Source: VRUE01 sp036376915 (lineage in GTDB: Bacteria; Actinomycetota; Thermoleophilia; Solirubrobacterales; 70-9). From it: a stretch of DNA of 64,000 bases. Positions 51,529 through 61,739 of this stretch are shown here, in pieces. A model generated the notes under the pieces. That model was given only the letters and a program-made list of their open reading frames with translations. It made no database searches and had not been told where the DNA came from. The position numbers were made by a program, and so were the translations under genes. Location: contig DASUZK010000100.1 in assembly GCA_036376915.1 (NCBI GenBank), forward strand, positions 1-64,000. Reading direction: 5' to 3'. The number at the start of each line of letters is the position of its first letter. Position 1 is the stretch's first letter.

Positions 51529-53037
51529 TTAGGTGGCCGGGGTCTCGATCTTGGGGAACAGGGCTGGGATGCGCTCGACCCGCTGGCCGCCGGGGCGGGA
51601 GCCGAGCTCGGCCAGCTCGCGCGACTCCTCGCCCAGCGTCGAGAGCAGCTGCTCGCTCGTTCGCGGCAGGTAGGGGGCCAGCAGCAGGGTCGTCACGCGT
51701 ATGCCCTCGCAGAGGTTGTAGAGGACCTCGTCGAGGCGCTCGGGGTCGGCCTCGTCCTTGGCCAGCACCCACGGCTGCGTCTCCTCGACGTAACGGTTGA
51801 GGCGGCGGACCAGCTTCCAGGCCTCCTCCAGAGCCTGGGTCAGCTCGACCTGGTCGAGCAGCTCACAGAAACGGGGCACGGCACCTTCGAAGTCCTCGGC
51901 CAGGACGGCGTCGACCGCGGCCTCCGGCACGACTCCGGCCCGGTAGCGCTCGACCATCGCCAGGACGCGGCTCGCCAGGTTGCCGAAGTCGTTGGCCAGC
52001 TCGGTCTCGTAGCGGGCCTCGAAGCCTGCGGTCGAGATCGAGCCGTCCTGGCCGAAGCTGACCTCGCGGAAGCAGTAGAAGCGCAGCGCGTCGGCGCCGA
52101 AGCGGTCGATCGCCTCGAAGGGGTCGAGCACGTTGCCGAGCGACTTCGACATCTTCTTCTCGCCCATCAGCAGGTAGCCGTGGATCGTCATCCGCCGCGG
52201 TGGCTCGAGGTCGGCGGCCCAGAGCAGGGCCGGCCAGATCACCGCGTGGAACTTGAGGATGTCCTTGCCCAGCACGTGCAGGGAGGCGGGCCAGTAGCGC
52301 TCGGTCAGGTCCTCCCCCTCGCGGGCGAAGCCGAGCGCCGTCACATAGTTGAGCAGCGCGTCGAACCAGACGTACATGCGCTGCTCGGGGTCCCAGGGCA
52401 GCGGCAGCCCCCACTTCAGCGCCGGGCGCGAGAGCGAGACGTCCTCGAGCCCCCCCTTGATGAAGGAGACCGCCTCGTTGCGGCGGAACTCGGGCACGAC
52501 GAAGTCGGGCCGTTCCTCGTAGAGGCCTTCGAGCTGGGCCTGGAAGGCGGAGAGGCGGAAGAACCAGTTCTCCTCGCGGATGCGCTCGAGCGGGATCTCG
52601 TGGATCGCGCAGGTCTGCCCCGGCCCGAGCTCGCGCTCGGCCTTGAAGTCGGCGCAGCGCGGGCAGTACCAGCCCTCGTAGGTGCCCTTGGTCACCCAGC
52701 CGTTGTCGTAGACCCGCTGCATGATCTCGGCGACCTTCTCCTTGTGGCGGGGATCGGAGGTGCGGATGAAGAAGTCGTTGGTGGCGTCGATGATCGGCAT
52801 CAGCGCCTCGAACTTCGCCGCGTTGCGGTCGGCCAGCTCCTGCGGCGAGATCCCCTCGCGCTCGGCCGCGGTCTCGATCGGCTCGCCGTGCTCGTCGGTG
52901 CCGGTGAGGAAGAAGACGTCCTCGCCCCGCTGGCGCATGTGGCGGGCGAGCACGTCGGCGGCCAGCGTCGAGTAGGCGTGGCCGAGATGGGGCTCGGCGT
53001 TGACGTAATAGATCGGGGTGGTGACGTAGTAGGACAC
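51529..53037 (-). CDS. metG: Methionine--tRNA ligase
   Basis: This 502-residue class I synthetase has TTPIYYVNAEPHLGHAYSTLAAD (HIGH-like), FLTGTDEHGEPIE, the Zn-knuckle YCPRCADFKAE...CAIHE, WFDALLNYVTALGF and EKKMSKSLGN near residue 296 (KMSKS). It is the short form without a C-terminal tRNA-binding extension. It charges tRNA-Met, including the initiator tRNA encoded in this window. It lies directly downstream of rsmI. Confidence 0.96.
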   Translation of the reverse strand: MSYYVTTPIYYVNAEPHLGHAYSTLAADVLARHMRQRGEDVFFLTGTDEHGEPIETAAEREGISPQELADRNAAKFEALMPIIDATNDFFIRTSDPRHKEKVAEIMQRVYDNGWVTKGTYEGWYCPRCADFKAERELGPGQTCAIHEIPLERIREENWFFRLSAFQAQLEGLYEERPDFVVPEFRRNEAVSFIKGGLEDVSLSRPALKWGLPLPWDPEQRMYVWFDALLNYVTALGFAREGEDLTERYWPASLHVLGKDILKFHAVIWPALLWAADLEPPRRMTIHGYLLMGEKKMSKSLGNVLDPFEAIDRFGADALRFYCFREVSFGQDGSISTAGFEARYETELANDFGNLASRVLAMVERYRAGVVPEAAVDAVLAEDFEGAVPRFCELLDQVELTQALEEAWKLVRRLNRYVEETQPWVLAKDEADPERLDEVLYNLCEGIRVTTLLLAPYLPRTSEQLLSTLGEESRELAELGSRPGGQRVERIPALFPKIETPAT

Positions 53038-53059
53038 TGGCGGCCAGGCTAGTCGACGC

Positions 53060-53887
53060 TCACTGACGGGGCTCGCGACCCGTCAGCGCCCGGTAGAGGT
53101 CGTTGGCGCGGGTGCCGGTGAGGGCGGCGACGACGCTGGCGGCGGCGCGCGGCCTGGCTCCCGACTGGACCAGGTGACGCAGCGCGTCGACGGCGAAGCT
53201 GATGTCGTGATCGTGCTCCTCGGAGGCAGCTGGCCCGATCACCAGCACGATCTCGCCCTTGACGTCGCCGCGGAAGCGGCGGGCCAGTTCCGCCAGCGAG
53301 CCGCGCGCGACCTCCTCGTGCATCTTGGTCATCTCGCGGCAGACGGCAGCAGGGCGGTCGGGCGCGATCGCCGCCAGCGCCGCCAGCGACTCCCCGACCC
53401 GCCGCGGCGACTCGAAGGCGACGACGGTCTCGGCCGAGCGCAGCACCCTCTCCATCTCGCCGGAGCGCTTGGGCAGGAAGCCCTCGAAGCGCCAGCGGTC
53501 GGTCGGCAGGCCGGAGGCGACGAGGGCGACCGGGACCACGGAGGGCCCCGGCAGCACGGTCACGTCGAGGGCGCGCTCGATGCAGCGCCGGATCAGCCGG
53601 AAGCCCGGGTCGGAGATCGCCGGCATGCCCGCGTCGGAGACCAGCACGACGGTGTCCCCGCGCTCGATCCGCTGCGCCAGCTCGGTCGCGCGGGCGGCTT
53701 CGTTGCCCTCATGGTTCGAGACGAGCGGCGGCGCCGGGCGGATGCCGAGCTTGTCGAGCAGCCCGCCGGTGCGGCGGGTGTCCTCGCAGGCGATCCAGTC
53801 GGCGGTGACGAGGGCGTCGCGGACGCGGGGGGTGACGTCGTCGAGATTGCCGATCGGGGTCGGGCAGACGATCAGGTGGCCCGGCAT
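53060..53887 (-). CDS. rsmI: 16S rRNA (cytidine1402-2'-O)-methyltransferase
   Basis: ATG at 53887 (MPGHLIVCPTPIGNLDDVTPRV), overlapping the glucokinase stop by one base, gives 275 residues. Family motifs are ACEDTRRTGGLLDKLGI, SNHEGNEA, VVLVSDAGMPAISDPGF, VTVLPGPSVVPVALVASGLP and a C-terminal GEIVLVIGP. It methylates the ribose of C1402 in the decoding centre. It is part of the glucokinase-rsmI-metG run. Confidence 0.94.
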   Translation of the reverse strand: MPGHLIVCPTPIGNLDDVTPRVRDALVTADWIACEDTRRTGGLLDKLGIRPAPPLVSNHEGNEAARATELAQRIERGDTVVLVSDAGMPAISDPGFRLIRRCIERALDVTVLPGPSVVPVALVASGLPTDRWRFEGFLPKRSGEMERVLRSAETVVAFESPRRVGESLAALAAIAPDRPAAVCREMTKMHEEVARGSLAELARRFRGDVKGEIVLVIGPAASEEHDHDISFAVDALRHLVQSGARPRAAASVVAALTGTRANDLYRALTGREPRQ

Positions 53888-54858
53888 CAGCTCCCCCCTC
53901 GTTCCGATTCCTCCAGCTCGATCCGCGCCATCGCCGCGGCGCCGATCATGCCGGCGTCGCTGCCCAGCTCGGCGGCGACGACGGGGGTGCGGTTCATCGG
54001 CGGCAGCGCCCGCGCTTCCAGCTCGCGCCGGGCGGGGTCGAGCAGCAGATCGCCGGCCGCGATCACGCCGCCGCCGATCACGATCGCCTCCGGCTCGAAG
54101 GTGTTGGCGAAGCTGGTCAGAGCGACTCCGAGCCGCTGGCCAACCAGATCGAAGACAGCACGGGCGGTGGGGTCGCCGTTCAGGGCCGCCTCGGTGACCG
54201 CCTTGCCGTCGATGGGCTCGCCGTCGGCCAGCATCTTGCCGAGAACGGAATCGGGCGCCCGTTCGGCCGCCGCCAGCCCTTCGCGGCCCAGCGCCGTGCC
54301 CGAGGCGAACGTCTCCACGCAGCCGCGCCCGGGACAGTTGCCCTGGCAATCGGGGCCGTCCATCGCGATCACCGTGTGGCCGAGCTCGGCGCCCGCCCCG
54401 GTCGAGCCGCGGTAGATCTCGCCGCCGAGGATCAGCCCGCCGCCGATCCCGGTGCCGATCGTCAGCATCACCGCGTTCTCGGTTTCCCTCGCCGCGCCGT
54501 ATAGATGCTCGGCGAGGGCGGCGACGTTGGCGTCGTTGTCGACGAAGACCGGCAAACCGGTCCGCTCGGCGACGAGATCGCGGATCGGCACGTCGTCGAG
54601 CGGCAGGTTGACAGCGGAGATCGCGATGCCCTGGCCATGGTCGATCGTCGCCGGGATGCCGAGACCGACCGCGGCGACACCCGGGCGGGCAACGCGTGCC
54701 TCGTTCACCTCACGCACGAGCAGGTCGACCAGCTCGTCCTCGGTCTGCCCGGTCGAGGCCTCGCGGCTCTCCCAGAGAACGTTGGAGTCAGGATCGAGGA
54801 CGCCCAGCAGCATCTTCGTGCCACCGAGGTCGACGCCGATGATTTCCCCTGCACTCAC
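53887..54858 (-). CDS. ROK-family glucokinase
   Basis: GTG at 54858 (VSAGEIIGVDLGGTKMLLGVLD) puts the ATP-binding loop at the N-terminus and gives 323 residues. Further motifs are VFVDNDANVAALAEHLYG (catalytic Asp), LTIGTGIGGGLILGGEIY, GHTVIAMDGPDCQGNCPGRGCVE (Zn-binding Cys cluster of the ROK family), and the C-terminal IVIGGGVIAAGDLL. It phosphorylates glucose (or a related sugar) at C6. A ROK repressor is unlikely because there is no helix-turn-helix. Confidence 0.92.
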   Translation of the reverse strand: MSAGEIIGVDLGGTKMLLGVLDPDSNVLWESREASTGQTEDELVDLLVREVNEARVARPGVAAVGLGIPATIDHGQGIAISAVNLPLDDVPIRDLVAERTGLPVFVDNDANVAALAEHLYGAARETENAVMLTIGTGIGGGLILGGEIYRGSTGAGAELGHTVIAMDGPDCQGNCPGRGCVETFASGTALGREGLAAAERAPDSVLGKMLADGEPIDGKAVTEAALNGDPTARAVFDLVGQRLGVALTSFANTFEPEAIVIGGGVIAAGDLLLDPARRELEARALPPMNRTPVVAAELGSDAGMIGAAAMARIELEESERGGS

Positions 54859-54922
54859 GAGGAACTCAAGCTTGCGTATAGGCGATCGACCGCGGGCATC
54901 GGCATGATTCGCGCAGTCTTTC

Positions 54923-56164
54923 ATGCCCACTGACGGCGAGCAGCAGCCCTCCGGGCCGCCCGAGTACAAGGTCTACCGGTCCCGGAAAGGCCTTCTGTCG
55001 AGGCTGCGGTCCCCAGACCTCTCAGGCCTCAGAGAGCGGACGCCGCGCGCGCCGAAGCCGTGGCGCCGCGAGAAGCGCGGCCGTCCCGAGCAGCCCGACA
55101 GTCCCGCGCGCACCCGCCGCTGGACGGGCAAGCGCCTGCTCAAGTGGGCCGGGGTGGCGGCACTGGGCTGGATCCTGCTCAGCTTCCTCGCCTTCGCCGT
55201 CTCGGCCCAGCTGCAGTCCTTCAAGCTCTCCGGCGAAGCGAAGGACGCCCTGCACGGCAACCCGATGCTGCTGCCGAGCGCCCAGACGATCCTCATCATC
55301 GGCACCGACGCCCGCCCACCGGACACCAAGGGGACCGGCGCTCCCTCGGAGGAGTGCTTCGAGCAGCAGTCCCGCGGCGAGGCTCCGCACGATCCCTGCT
55401 CGGTGGGCGAATTCCGCGCCGACACCCTGATGCTGATCCGCGCCGGCGGCGGTGCCTTCCGCAAACTCTCGATCCCGCGCGACTCCTACGCCGAGATCCC
55501 CGGCCAGAGCCCGCAGAGGATCAACGCCGCATACGCCTACGGCGGTGCCGCCGCGCAGATCGAAGCGGTCGAAGGCTTCCTTGACCTCGAGGTCGACCAC
55601 GTGGCGATCGTCGACTTCACCGGCTTCGAAGACCTGATCGACGCGGTCGGCGGGGTCGAGGTGAACCTGAAGCACAAGCTCTGCGCCGACATCTCCGGTG
55701 GCGCCGGTGGCGGCCAGGGCGGGGTCACCCTGCGCCTGCCCAAGGGCGAGAGCACGCTGAACGGGGAAAAGGCGCTCGCCTACTCACGGGTGCGCAAGCC
55801 GAGCGAATGCCCCGGGCCTGGCCGCAGCTACTACTCGATCGGGTATAGCGACTTCGACCGCGAGCAGGCCCAGCAGGAGGTGATCAACGGGATCAAGGGA
55901 CGGCTCACCGACCCCCTTCGCATCCCCTACAACTTCGTCAAGGGCCCGATCATCGGCTGGGACGCGCCGAAGGCCTTCGTCAGCGACATGGGCTTCCTGA
56001 CGATGCCGCAGCTGGTCCTCGCCGCCGCGATCGGCGGCAGCGCCCCGGCTGACGTGCTCTGTGCGGGCGTCAATTCAGGCTGCGACCCCGAAGGGCCCGA
56101 AGGAAGCGTCGAAGTGCCTGCTGAGACCCGGCGGCGGGCTGTTGACCGGTTGCTTGGGGGGTAG
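54923..56164 (+). CDS. LytR-CpsA-Psr (LCP) family protein
   Basis: This 413-residue protein has a long basic cytoplasmic tail (1-75), one membrane helix (LLKWAGVAALGWILLSFLAFAV) and an extracellular LCP domain: ILIIGTDARPP, FRADTLMLIRAGG, LSIPRDSYAEIPGQ, INAAYAYGG, HVAIVDFTGFEDLIDAVGGVEVN and ALAYSRVRKPS. LCP enzymes attach glycopolymers to peptidoglycan. Cys pairs in the insert near 140-160 and at the C-terminus suggest disulfides. It is divergent from the glucokinase run; a very long hairpin follows the stop. Confidence 0.93.
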   Translation: MPTDGEQQPSGPPEYKVYRSRKGLLSRLRSPDLSGLRERTPRAPKPWRREKRGRPEQPDSPARTRRWTGKRLLKWAGVAALGWILLSFLAFAVSAQLQSFKLSGEAKDALHGNPMLLPSAQTILIIGTDARPPDTKGTGAPSEECFEQQSRGEAPHDPCSVGEFRADTLMLIRAGGGAFRKLSIPRDSYAEIPGQSPQRINAAYAYGGAAAQIEAVEGFLDLEVDHVAIVDFTGFEDLIDAVGGVEVNLKHKLCADISGGAGGGQGGVTLRLPKGESTLNGEKALAYSRVRKPSECPGPGRSYYSIGYSDFDREQAQQEVINGIKGRLTDPLRIPYNFVKGPIIGWDAPKAFVSDMGFLTMPQLVLAAAIGGSAPADVLCAGVNSGCDPEGPEGSVEVPAETRRRAVDRLLGG

Positions 56165-56241
56165 AGACGGCGGGGGACCCTCCCCAAAACGCGCGGCAGG
56201 AGCCGCGCTTGAGTGTTTTGGGGAGGGTCCCCCGCCGTCTC
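56164..56241. repeat. Long hairpin with 27-bp perfect arms
   Basis: The arms 56164-56190 and 56215-56241 (ends GAGACGGCGGGG and CCCCGCCGTCTC) are exactly complementary. The spacer holds a further stem, GCGCGGC (56191-56197) and GCCGCGC (56202-56208). It lies between the LCP stop and the convergent CMD-family gene stop, where it may end transcription from both sides. Confidence 0.88.
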
Positions 56242-56259
56242 CCGTCCAGCCCAGACGAC

Positions 56260-56853
56260 TCACTCCCTCTCTCCCCACGCGTCCTCCAGCGGAACACCGA
56301 AGGTGTTGAGGGCCCCGGCGAGCATCGCGTAGTTGCCGACGAGCATCACAGCCTCGAGGATCTGGGAGGGGGTGAAGTGCGGGGCGAGCGCCTCGTAGGT
56401 CTGCTCGCTGAGGGCGTGGTTATCGAGCAGCTCGGGGACTATGGGGAGGAGCAGTCGTGCCCGCTCGCCGAGCAGCTCGCTCCGCGGGTCCGAGGCGACC
56501 GCCTCTATCTGCTCTGTCGAGAGGCCGGCGCGGCGGCCGATCGCCTCGTGCTGGGTCCACTCGTACCGAGAGCCGCAGAGCCAGGCGGTGCGCAGGATCA
56601 GTGCCTCGGTGTCGCAGCGGTCGAGCTTGCCGCGCGGCATCAGCCGCATGTTGAAAACGAGGAAGGGGCGGAACAACCGGCGGTCGATCGAGATCACGCG
56701 CATGAACTGGTAGCTGCGGCCCTTGGTGAGGCGCTTCGCGAGCGCGATCAGGCCGCGGTGCAAAAGAGAGCGCTTGATCCTCGGGTCCTCGGTGCGATCT
56801 GGAAGCTCGTGCCAGCGTGGAGCGGCGGTGGCCGGACCGTCTCGGTCGCTCAT
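56260..56853 (-). CDS. Carboxymuconolactone decarboxylase-family protein
   Basis: This 197-residue helical protein has the AhpD/CMD layout. RTAWLCGSRYEWTQHEAIGRRAG, with Cys and a following His/Glu, is followed by helical TYEALAPHFTPSQILEAVMLVGNYAMLAGALN. The second Cys of a classic CxxC is not seen (LCGSRY), so a peroxidase-type disulfide is not assured. The ATG at 56853 overlaps the stop of the MBL-fold gene (ATGA), so both are translated together. Confidence 0.82.
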   Translation of the reverse strand: MSDRDGPATAAPRWHELPDRTEDPRIKRSLLHRGLIALAKRLTKGRSYQFMRVISIDRRLFRPFLVFNMRLMPRGKLDRCDTEALILRTAWLCGSRYEWTQHEAIGRRAGLSTEQIEAVASDPRSELLGERARLLLPIVPELLDNHALSEQTYEALAPHFTPSQILEAVMLVGNYAMLAGALNTFGVPLEDAWGERE

Positions 56854-57851
56854 CGCCCGCCTCCCGCCCGGCGCTCGAGCTCGGCCTTGAGCCGCTGCAT
56901 CTGCAGGATCGCCCTCGTCCGGCCGACGCCGCCGAGGTGACCCTCGCCGCCTTCGCGCCGGAAGCGCTCGGTGCTGAGGGTGATGACGAGGCGGGCCGGG
57001 TCGTCCCACTCCGACCAGGGGAGCGACTCGAGCTCGTCGCTGAGCAGCAGCTCCCGCGCAGCCTTCGCCGGCGCAACGCCGCGGTCGAGCAGGCTGCCGC
57101 CCTCCACCCCCACCCACTCGAGGTACTCGCGCAGGAGATCGACCGCGGCCTGGTCGCAGACCGGGCCGTGGCCGGGCACGAACCTGGTCGCGCCGAGAGA
57201 GGAGATGCGCTCGATCGCGGCCAGCCAGCCGGCGATCGGCCCCGCCCAGGTGATCGGCGTGCAGCCGATGAAGAGGATGTCGGCGGCAAAGCAAACCGAT
57301 GCGTCGGGCACCCACGCCACGGCGTCTCCCGCCGTGTGTGCCGGGCCGACCTCGATCAGGCGCACCTCGCGGTCGCCGACCGCGAGGCTCAGCTCGCCTT
57401 CGAAGGTCTCGTTCGGCAGGGTAAGCTCGACCCCGCTCCAGTCGAAGGGCGCCATCTCACGGCCCAGCGGTCGCAGCACCCGCCCGAGGCGCTTGAGGCG
57501 CCGCAGGTCCCGCGGCGTGTCGAGGGTCATCAGGCCCTTCGCCGTCGCGGTCGAGACGATCCGCGCCCCGCCGAGCAACTGGTTGCCCCAGACGTGGTCG
57601 CCGTCGGAGTGGGTGTTGAAGAGGGTCTCGGGAGCGGCGTCGACGAGCGCCCGCGCCTCGTTGAGCATCCGCCGGGTCAGCGCCAGGTCCCAGAGGGTGT
57701 CGACCAGCAGGACGTGCTCGCCGGAGGCGATCAGCCCGGCATTCGACTCGCCGAGCCCGCCGTTGGGCTGCAGCCAGGCCCAGGTGCCCTCGCCGACACG
57801 CTGGAAGCCGCGCGCGAACCGGGCCGGCTCCCCGTGCAGCGAGCGCTCCAC
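56850..57851 (-). CDS. MBL-fold metallo-hydrolase
   Basis: GTG at 57851 gives about 333 residues. The zinc site is in FNTHSDGDHVWGNQLL (H-x-H-x-D-H). Other motifs are GLGESNAGLIASGEHVLLVDTLWD, VGPAHTAGDAVAWVP, CFAADILFIG and FVPGHGPVCDQAAVDLL. It looks like the glyoxalase-II/alkylsulfatase-like branch of the metallo-beta-lactamase superfamily, with unknown substrate. The start overlaps or abuts the FmdB gene, and its stop overlaps the CMD gene, so the three form an operon. Confidence 0.88.
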   Translation of the reverse strand: MERSLHGEPARFARGFQRVGEGTWAWLQPNGGLGESNAGLIASGEHVLLVDTLWDLALTRRMLNEARALVDAAPETLFNTHSDGDHVWGNQLLGGARIVSTATAKGLMTLDTPRDLRRLKRLGRVLRPLGREMAPFDWSGVELTLPNETFEGELSLAVGDREVRLIEVGPAHTAGDAVAWVPDASVCFAADILFIGCTPITWAGPIAGWLAAIERISSLGATRFVPGHGPVCDQAAVDLLREYLEWVGVEGGSLLDRGVAPAKAARELLLSDELESLPWSEWDDPARLVITLSTERFRREGGEGHLGGVGRTRAILQMQRLKAELERRAGGGR

Positions 57852-57856
57852 CGCGA

Positions 57857-58174
57857 TCAGTCGCTGGTGGCCGCGGTGGTCGCCTTCGAGTCGCTCGACT
57901 TCGACGTCGAATCCGAGGAGCTGGAATCGGGCTTGGACTCCGAGCCCTTCGACTCGCCCGAGCCATCGCTCGAGCTGCCGTTGGCGCCGCCCTTCTTCTT
58001 CTTGCCGTAGTCGGTGTTGTAGAAGCCGGAGCCCTTGAAGTGGACGGCGACGGGGTGCAAGACGCGCACGGCGGGGGCGCCGCACTCCTGGCACTCGGTG
58101 AGCGGATCGTCGCTCATCCGCTGGATCACGTCGAAGACGTGATCGTTCTCGCACTTGTACTCGTAAATGGGCAC
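57857..58174 (-). CDS. FmdB-family zinc-ribbon protein
   Basis: This 105-residue protein starts MPIYEYKCENDHVFDV and has C-x-x-C pairs (Cys8 region and ECQECGAPAV), the standard FmdB regulatory zinc ribbon, then HFKGSGFYNTDYG. The C-terminal half is Ser/Lys/Asp low complexity. Its role in most bacteria is unknown (first linked to formamidase expression). It is 36 bases divergent from glyS and the first gene of the FmdB-MBL-CMD run. Confidence 0.9.
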   Translation of the reverse strand: MPIYEYKCENDHVFDVIQRMSDDPLTECQECGAPAVRVLHPVAVHFKGSGFYNTDYGKKKKGGANGSSSDGSGESKGSESKPDSSSSDSTSKSSDSKATTAATSD

Positions 58175-58210
58175 GGGATGCTGGATTATCGCAGCCGATA
58201 CGGTTCAGGC

Positions 58211-59601
<1,391 letters not shown>

Positions 59602-59605
<4 letters not shown>

Positions 59606-59973
59606 GAGCCGCCCTCGATCAGGCCGATCACGTTGCCCTCGGGGTCGGCGAGCTGGCCGAGGACCATGCGGCCCATGATCGTCTCCGGGCCCATCACGCG
59701 GGTGCCGCCGAGGGACTCGGCCTTGGCGAGAGCATCCTCGACGCTGGGGACTTCGACGTAGAAGGTGACGTGGCCCTCATAGCCCTCGGGGCCCTGGCCG
59801 ATGCCGCCGCCGAGGCCGATGCCTTCGGCGTTGCTGTTGGTCTCGCGATCGACGAGGCCGTATTTCATCTCGTTGTCGGCGTTGACGTTCCAGTCGAAGA
59901 GCTCGGCGTAGTAGCTCTGCAGCTTCCCGCCGTCGCGACCGACGACCTCGAAGTGGACCACTGGCTGTCCCAT
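59602..59973 (-). CDS. VOC-family (glyoxalase/bleomycin-resistance fold) protein
   Basis: This 123-residue protein has two beta-alpha-beta-beta-beta halves: VVHFEVVGRDGGKLQSYYAELFDW and VTFYVEVPSVEDALAKAESLGG, then LGQLADPEGNVIGLIEG. It has metal-ligand candidates His and Glu. Function among VOC proteins is very diverse and not assignable. Confidence 0.88.
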
Positions 59974-60009
59974 GTCGACTCCTTGTTCGGGTTAGGGGTT
60001 GCGTTCAGG

Positions 60010-61041
60010 CTAACCGGCCATGAACCGCTCGACTTCGACGGCGTCGGCTTCGAGCGAGGCCATCGCCTTCTTCGTCACCCTGCCAAGAGGCTCGATCGTG
60101 ACCTTGCCCCTGTTCAGCTTCCAGGTGGCGACCGCGCGGCCGTCGACCATGGCGAAGGGGCGGAAGAGGCCGTTGTTGGTGACCAGGTGGTTGTGCGGAG
60201 CGATGATCTGCTCGCGGGAAGTCCAGCCGAGCAGGACCGGGTCATAGGCGCCGATCAACTTTGGCTCCGGAACCTCCGGGCTGGGTGGATGCCTGGCGAG
60301 ATGGACGAGGCCGTCGTCGCGCTCGACCAGCTCCTTTGCGATCGCGCTCAAACCGGCGCGCGTGTCGCGCAGCGGCAGGCCGGCCCAGCGGGCGAGGTCG
60401 CGGTCGTCGGCCGGCGCGTGGCCGACGAGGTAGCGGCGCGCCAGCTCGGCCAAGGCGAGGTCGCGGTCGGGTGGCTTGGCCGGATCGAGCCAGTCCCGAA
60501 CCAGCACGTAAGCGTGCTGGTTGTCCACCATCGGCCCGCGAGCCACGATGCCCCGTACGCTGGCCAGGAAGAAGAGGTGGATCAGAGCCTGACCGGCTGT
60601 CGGCATTCCCGCACTGTCGAGCCTCTCGCGCAGCTGCTCGCGAGTCAGCGGCCCCTCAGCCGCAAGTGCCTTCTCCATCGCCTCGACGGCACGCTCAGCG
60701 TCGCCAGGTGGAACGCCCTCCTGCGCCAGGCGCCTGTTGGCGGAGGTGAGCAGCGGCGGCGTGGTCAACGCCTGCAGCAGCGGGTAGTCCTCGCTGCGGA
60801 CCAGGTGCAGGGTGCCACGGTTGAGCCAGGCGATCAGCAGCGAACGCTCCTCGCTCAAGGCCCGGTCGACGTCGGCGGCGGTCAGGCCCTCGCTGCGGGC
60901 GCGCACCGCCAGGCGCGCGCCGCGCGGGTCCTGGCCCTGCACGGCAAGCAGCCGCTCGGCCACCGCGGCCGGATCGCGGGCAGGTGGCCCGGAAAGTCCC
61001 TGCGAGCTGAACCGCTCGGCGAATATCTCAGGGGTTGGCAC
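60010..61041 (-). CDS. Winged-helix DNA-binding protein of the AlkZ/YcaQ (HTH_42) family
   Basis: This 343-residue protein has the AVQGQDPRGARLAVRARS stretch, whose Q-x-Q is the hallmark of AlkZ-type DNA glycosylases. Further features are SLLIAWLNRGTLHLV, TPPLL and the central VARGPMVDNQHAYVLVRDW. The C-terminal YDPVLLGWTSREQIIAPHNHLV and GRAVATWKLNRGKVTIEPL are also present. Relatives remove alkylated bases or interstrand crosslinks; the assignment to repair is by family. Confidence 0.85.
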   Translation of the reverse strand: MPTPEIFAERFSSQGLSGPPARDPAAVAERLLAVQGQDPRGARLAVRARSEGLTAADVDRALSEERSLLIAWLNRGTLHLVRSEDYPLLQALTTPPLLTSANRRLAQEGVPPGDAERAVEAMEKALAAEGPLTREQLRERLDSAGMPTAGQALIHLFFLASVRGIVARGPMVDNQHAYVLVRDWLDPAKPPDRDLALAELARRYLVGHAPADDRDLARWAGLPLRDTRAGLSAIAKELVERDDGLVHLARHPPSPEVPEPKLIGAYDPVLLGWTSREQIIAPHNHLVTNNGLFRPFAMVDGRAVATWKLNRGKVTIEPLGRVTKKAMASLEADAVEVERFMAG

Positions 61042-61074
61042 GCCGGGATGATCGCGCAGGCTCAGCTCGCTGCA

Positions 61075-61668
61075 TCACCCGGGAGCTCGTCTTTTGCCGA
61101 AATCGGGCCGTTGTTCGACCGCCAGCAAGTCGACGACGTAGACGATCGAGCCTTCTTTGTAGGCCAAGTGGGACGGGACGAGCATCTTGCGGCGGCCGCC
61201 AACCCTCATCCCCTTCAGGCCTTCTTCCCATCCCTGCATAGGCAGGCCGTGGTTGTATTCGAAGACGAAGGGCTGCTTATCCCAACGGGTTTCGAAAACC
61301 TTGCCGCTCTTGTAGTCGACGGCGACGAAATGAACGGCCAGCCTGCTGAACGGCCTCGTGACCGGCCCCTTGCCGATCTTCAGATCTTCGACGACCAGCT
61401 CGGTCGGCGGCGGCCCGGAGGGCACAGAGACCTTGGGTGGCCTGGGCGACACTCCAGCGATCGGCTGGGAGGCGTTCGTCCCCGCCGGCTGCTTCTTCGG
61501 AGCGGGTTCCTGTTCCTGCGGCTTCTTCGTGGCGGGTTCGGGTTCCTGTTCCTGTTCCGTGGTCGAGGCCTGGGTGGCCTGGGTCGTGGCGGCGGTCGAT
61601 CCACCGTCGCCGCAGGCGGCCAGCGCGATTCCAGAGCAAATCACGACGATTAGCGCAAGAAACTTCAC
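61075..61668 (-). CDS. FKBP-like lipoprotein with degenerate active site
   Basis: GTG at 61668 gives 197 residues with a lipoprotein signal (FLALIVVICSGIALAACG, lipobox LAAC). A Glu/Gln/Lys/Pro linker follows (residues 30-70), then an FKBP domain (PSGPPPTELVVEDLKIGKG ... LKGMRVGGRRKMLVPSHLAYKEG). Compared with the neighbouring paralogue the active-site Asp is lost (VFETRW for FDASW), VIPGW reads PMQGW, and the loop before the last strand is shortened. Chaperone rather than isomerase function is likely. It is 71 bases from the paralogue on the same strand. GAA-rich. Confidence 0.85.
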   Translation of the reverse strand: MKFLALIVVICSGIALAACGDGGSTAATTQATQASTTEQEQEPEPATKKPQEQEPAPKKQPAGTNASQPIAGVSPRPPKVSVPSGPPPTELVVEDLKIGKGPVTRPFSRLAVHFVAVDYKSGKVFETRWDKQPFVFEYNHGLPMQGWEEGLKGMRVGGRRKMLVPSHLAYKEGSIVYVVDLLAVEQRPDFGKRRAPG

Positions 61669-61739
61669 GCAAATGATTCTATGCAAATCCCGCCTTCTTG
61701 GAAGCGACGTAAAGCTGTCGTGCGGCGCTGGGCGGTGAG

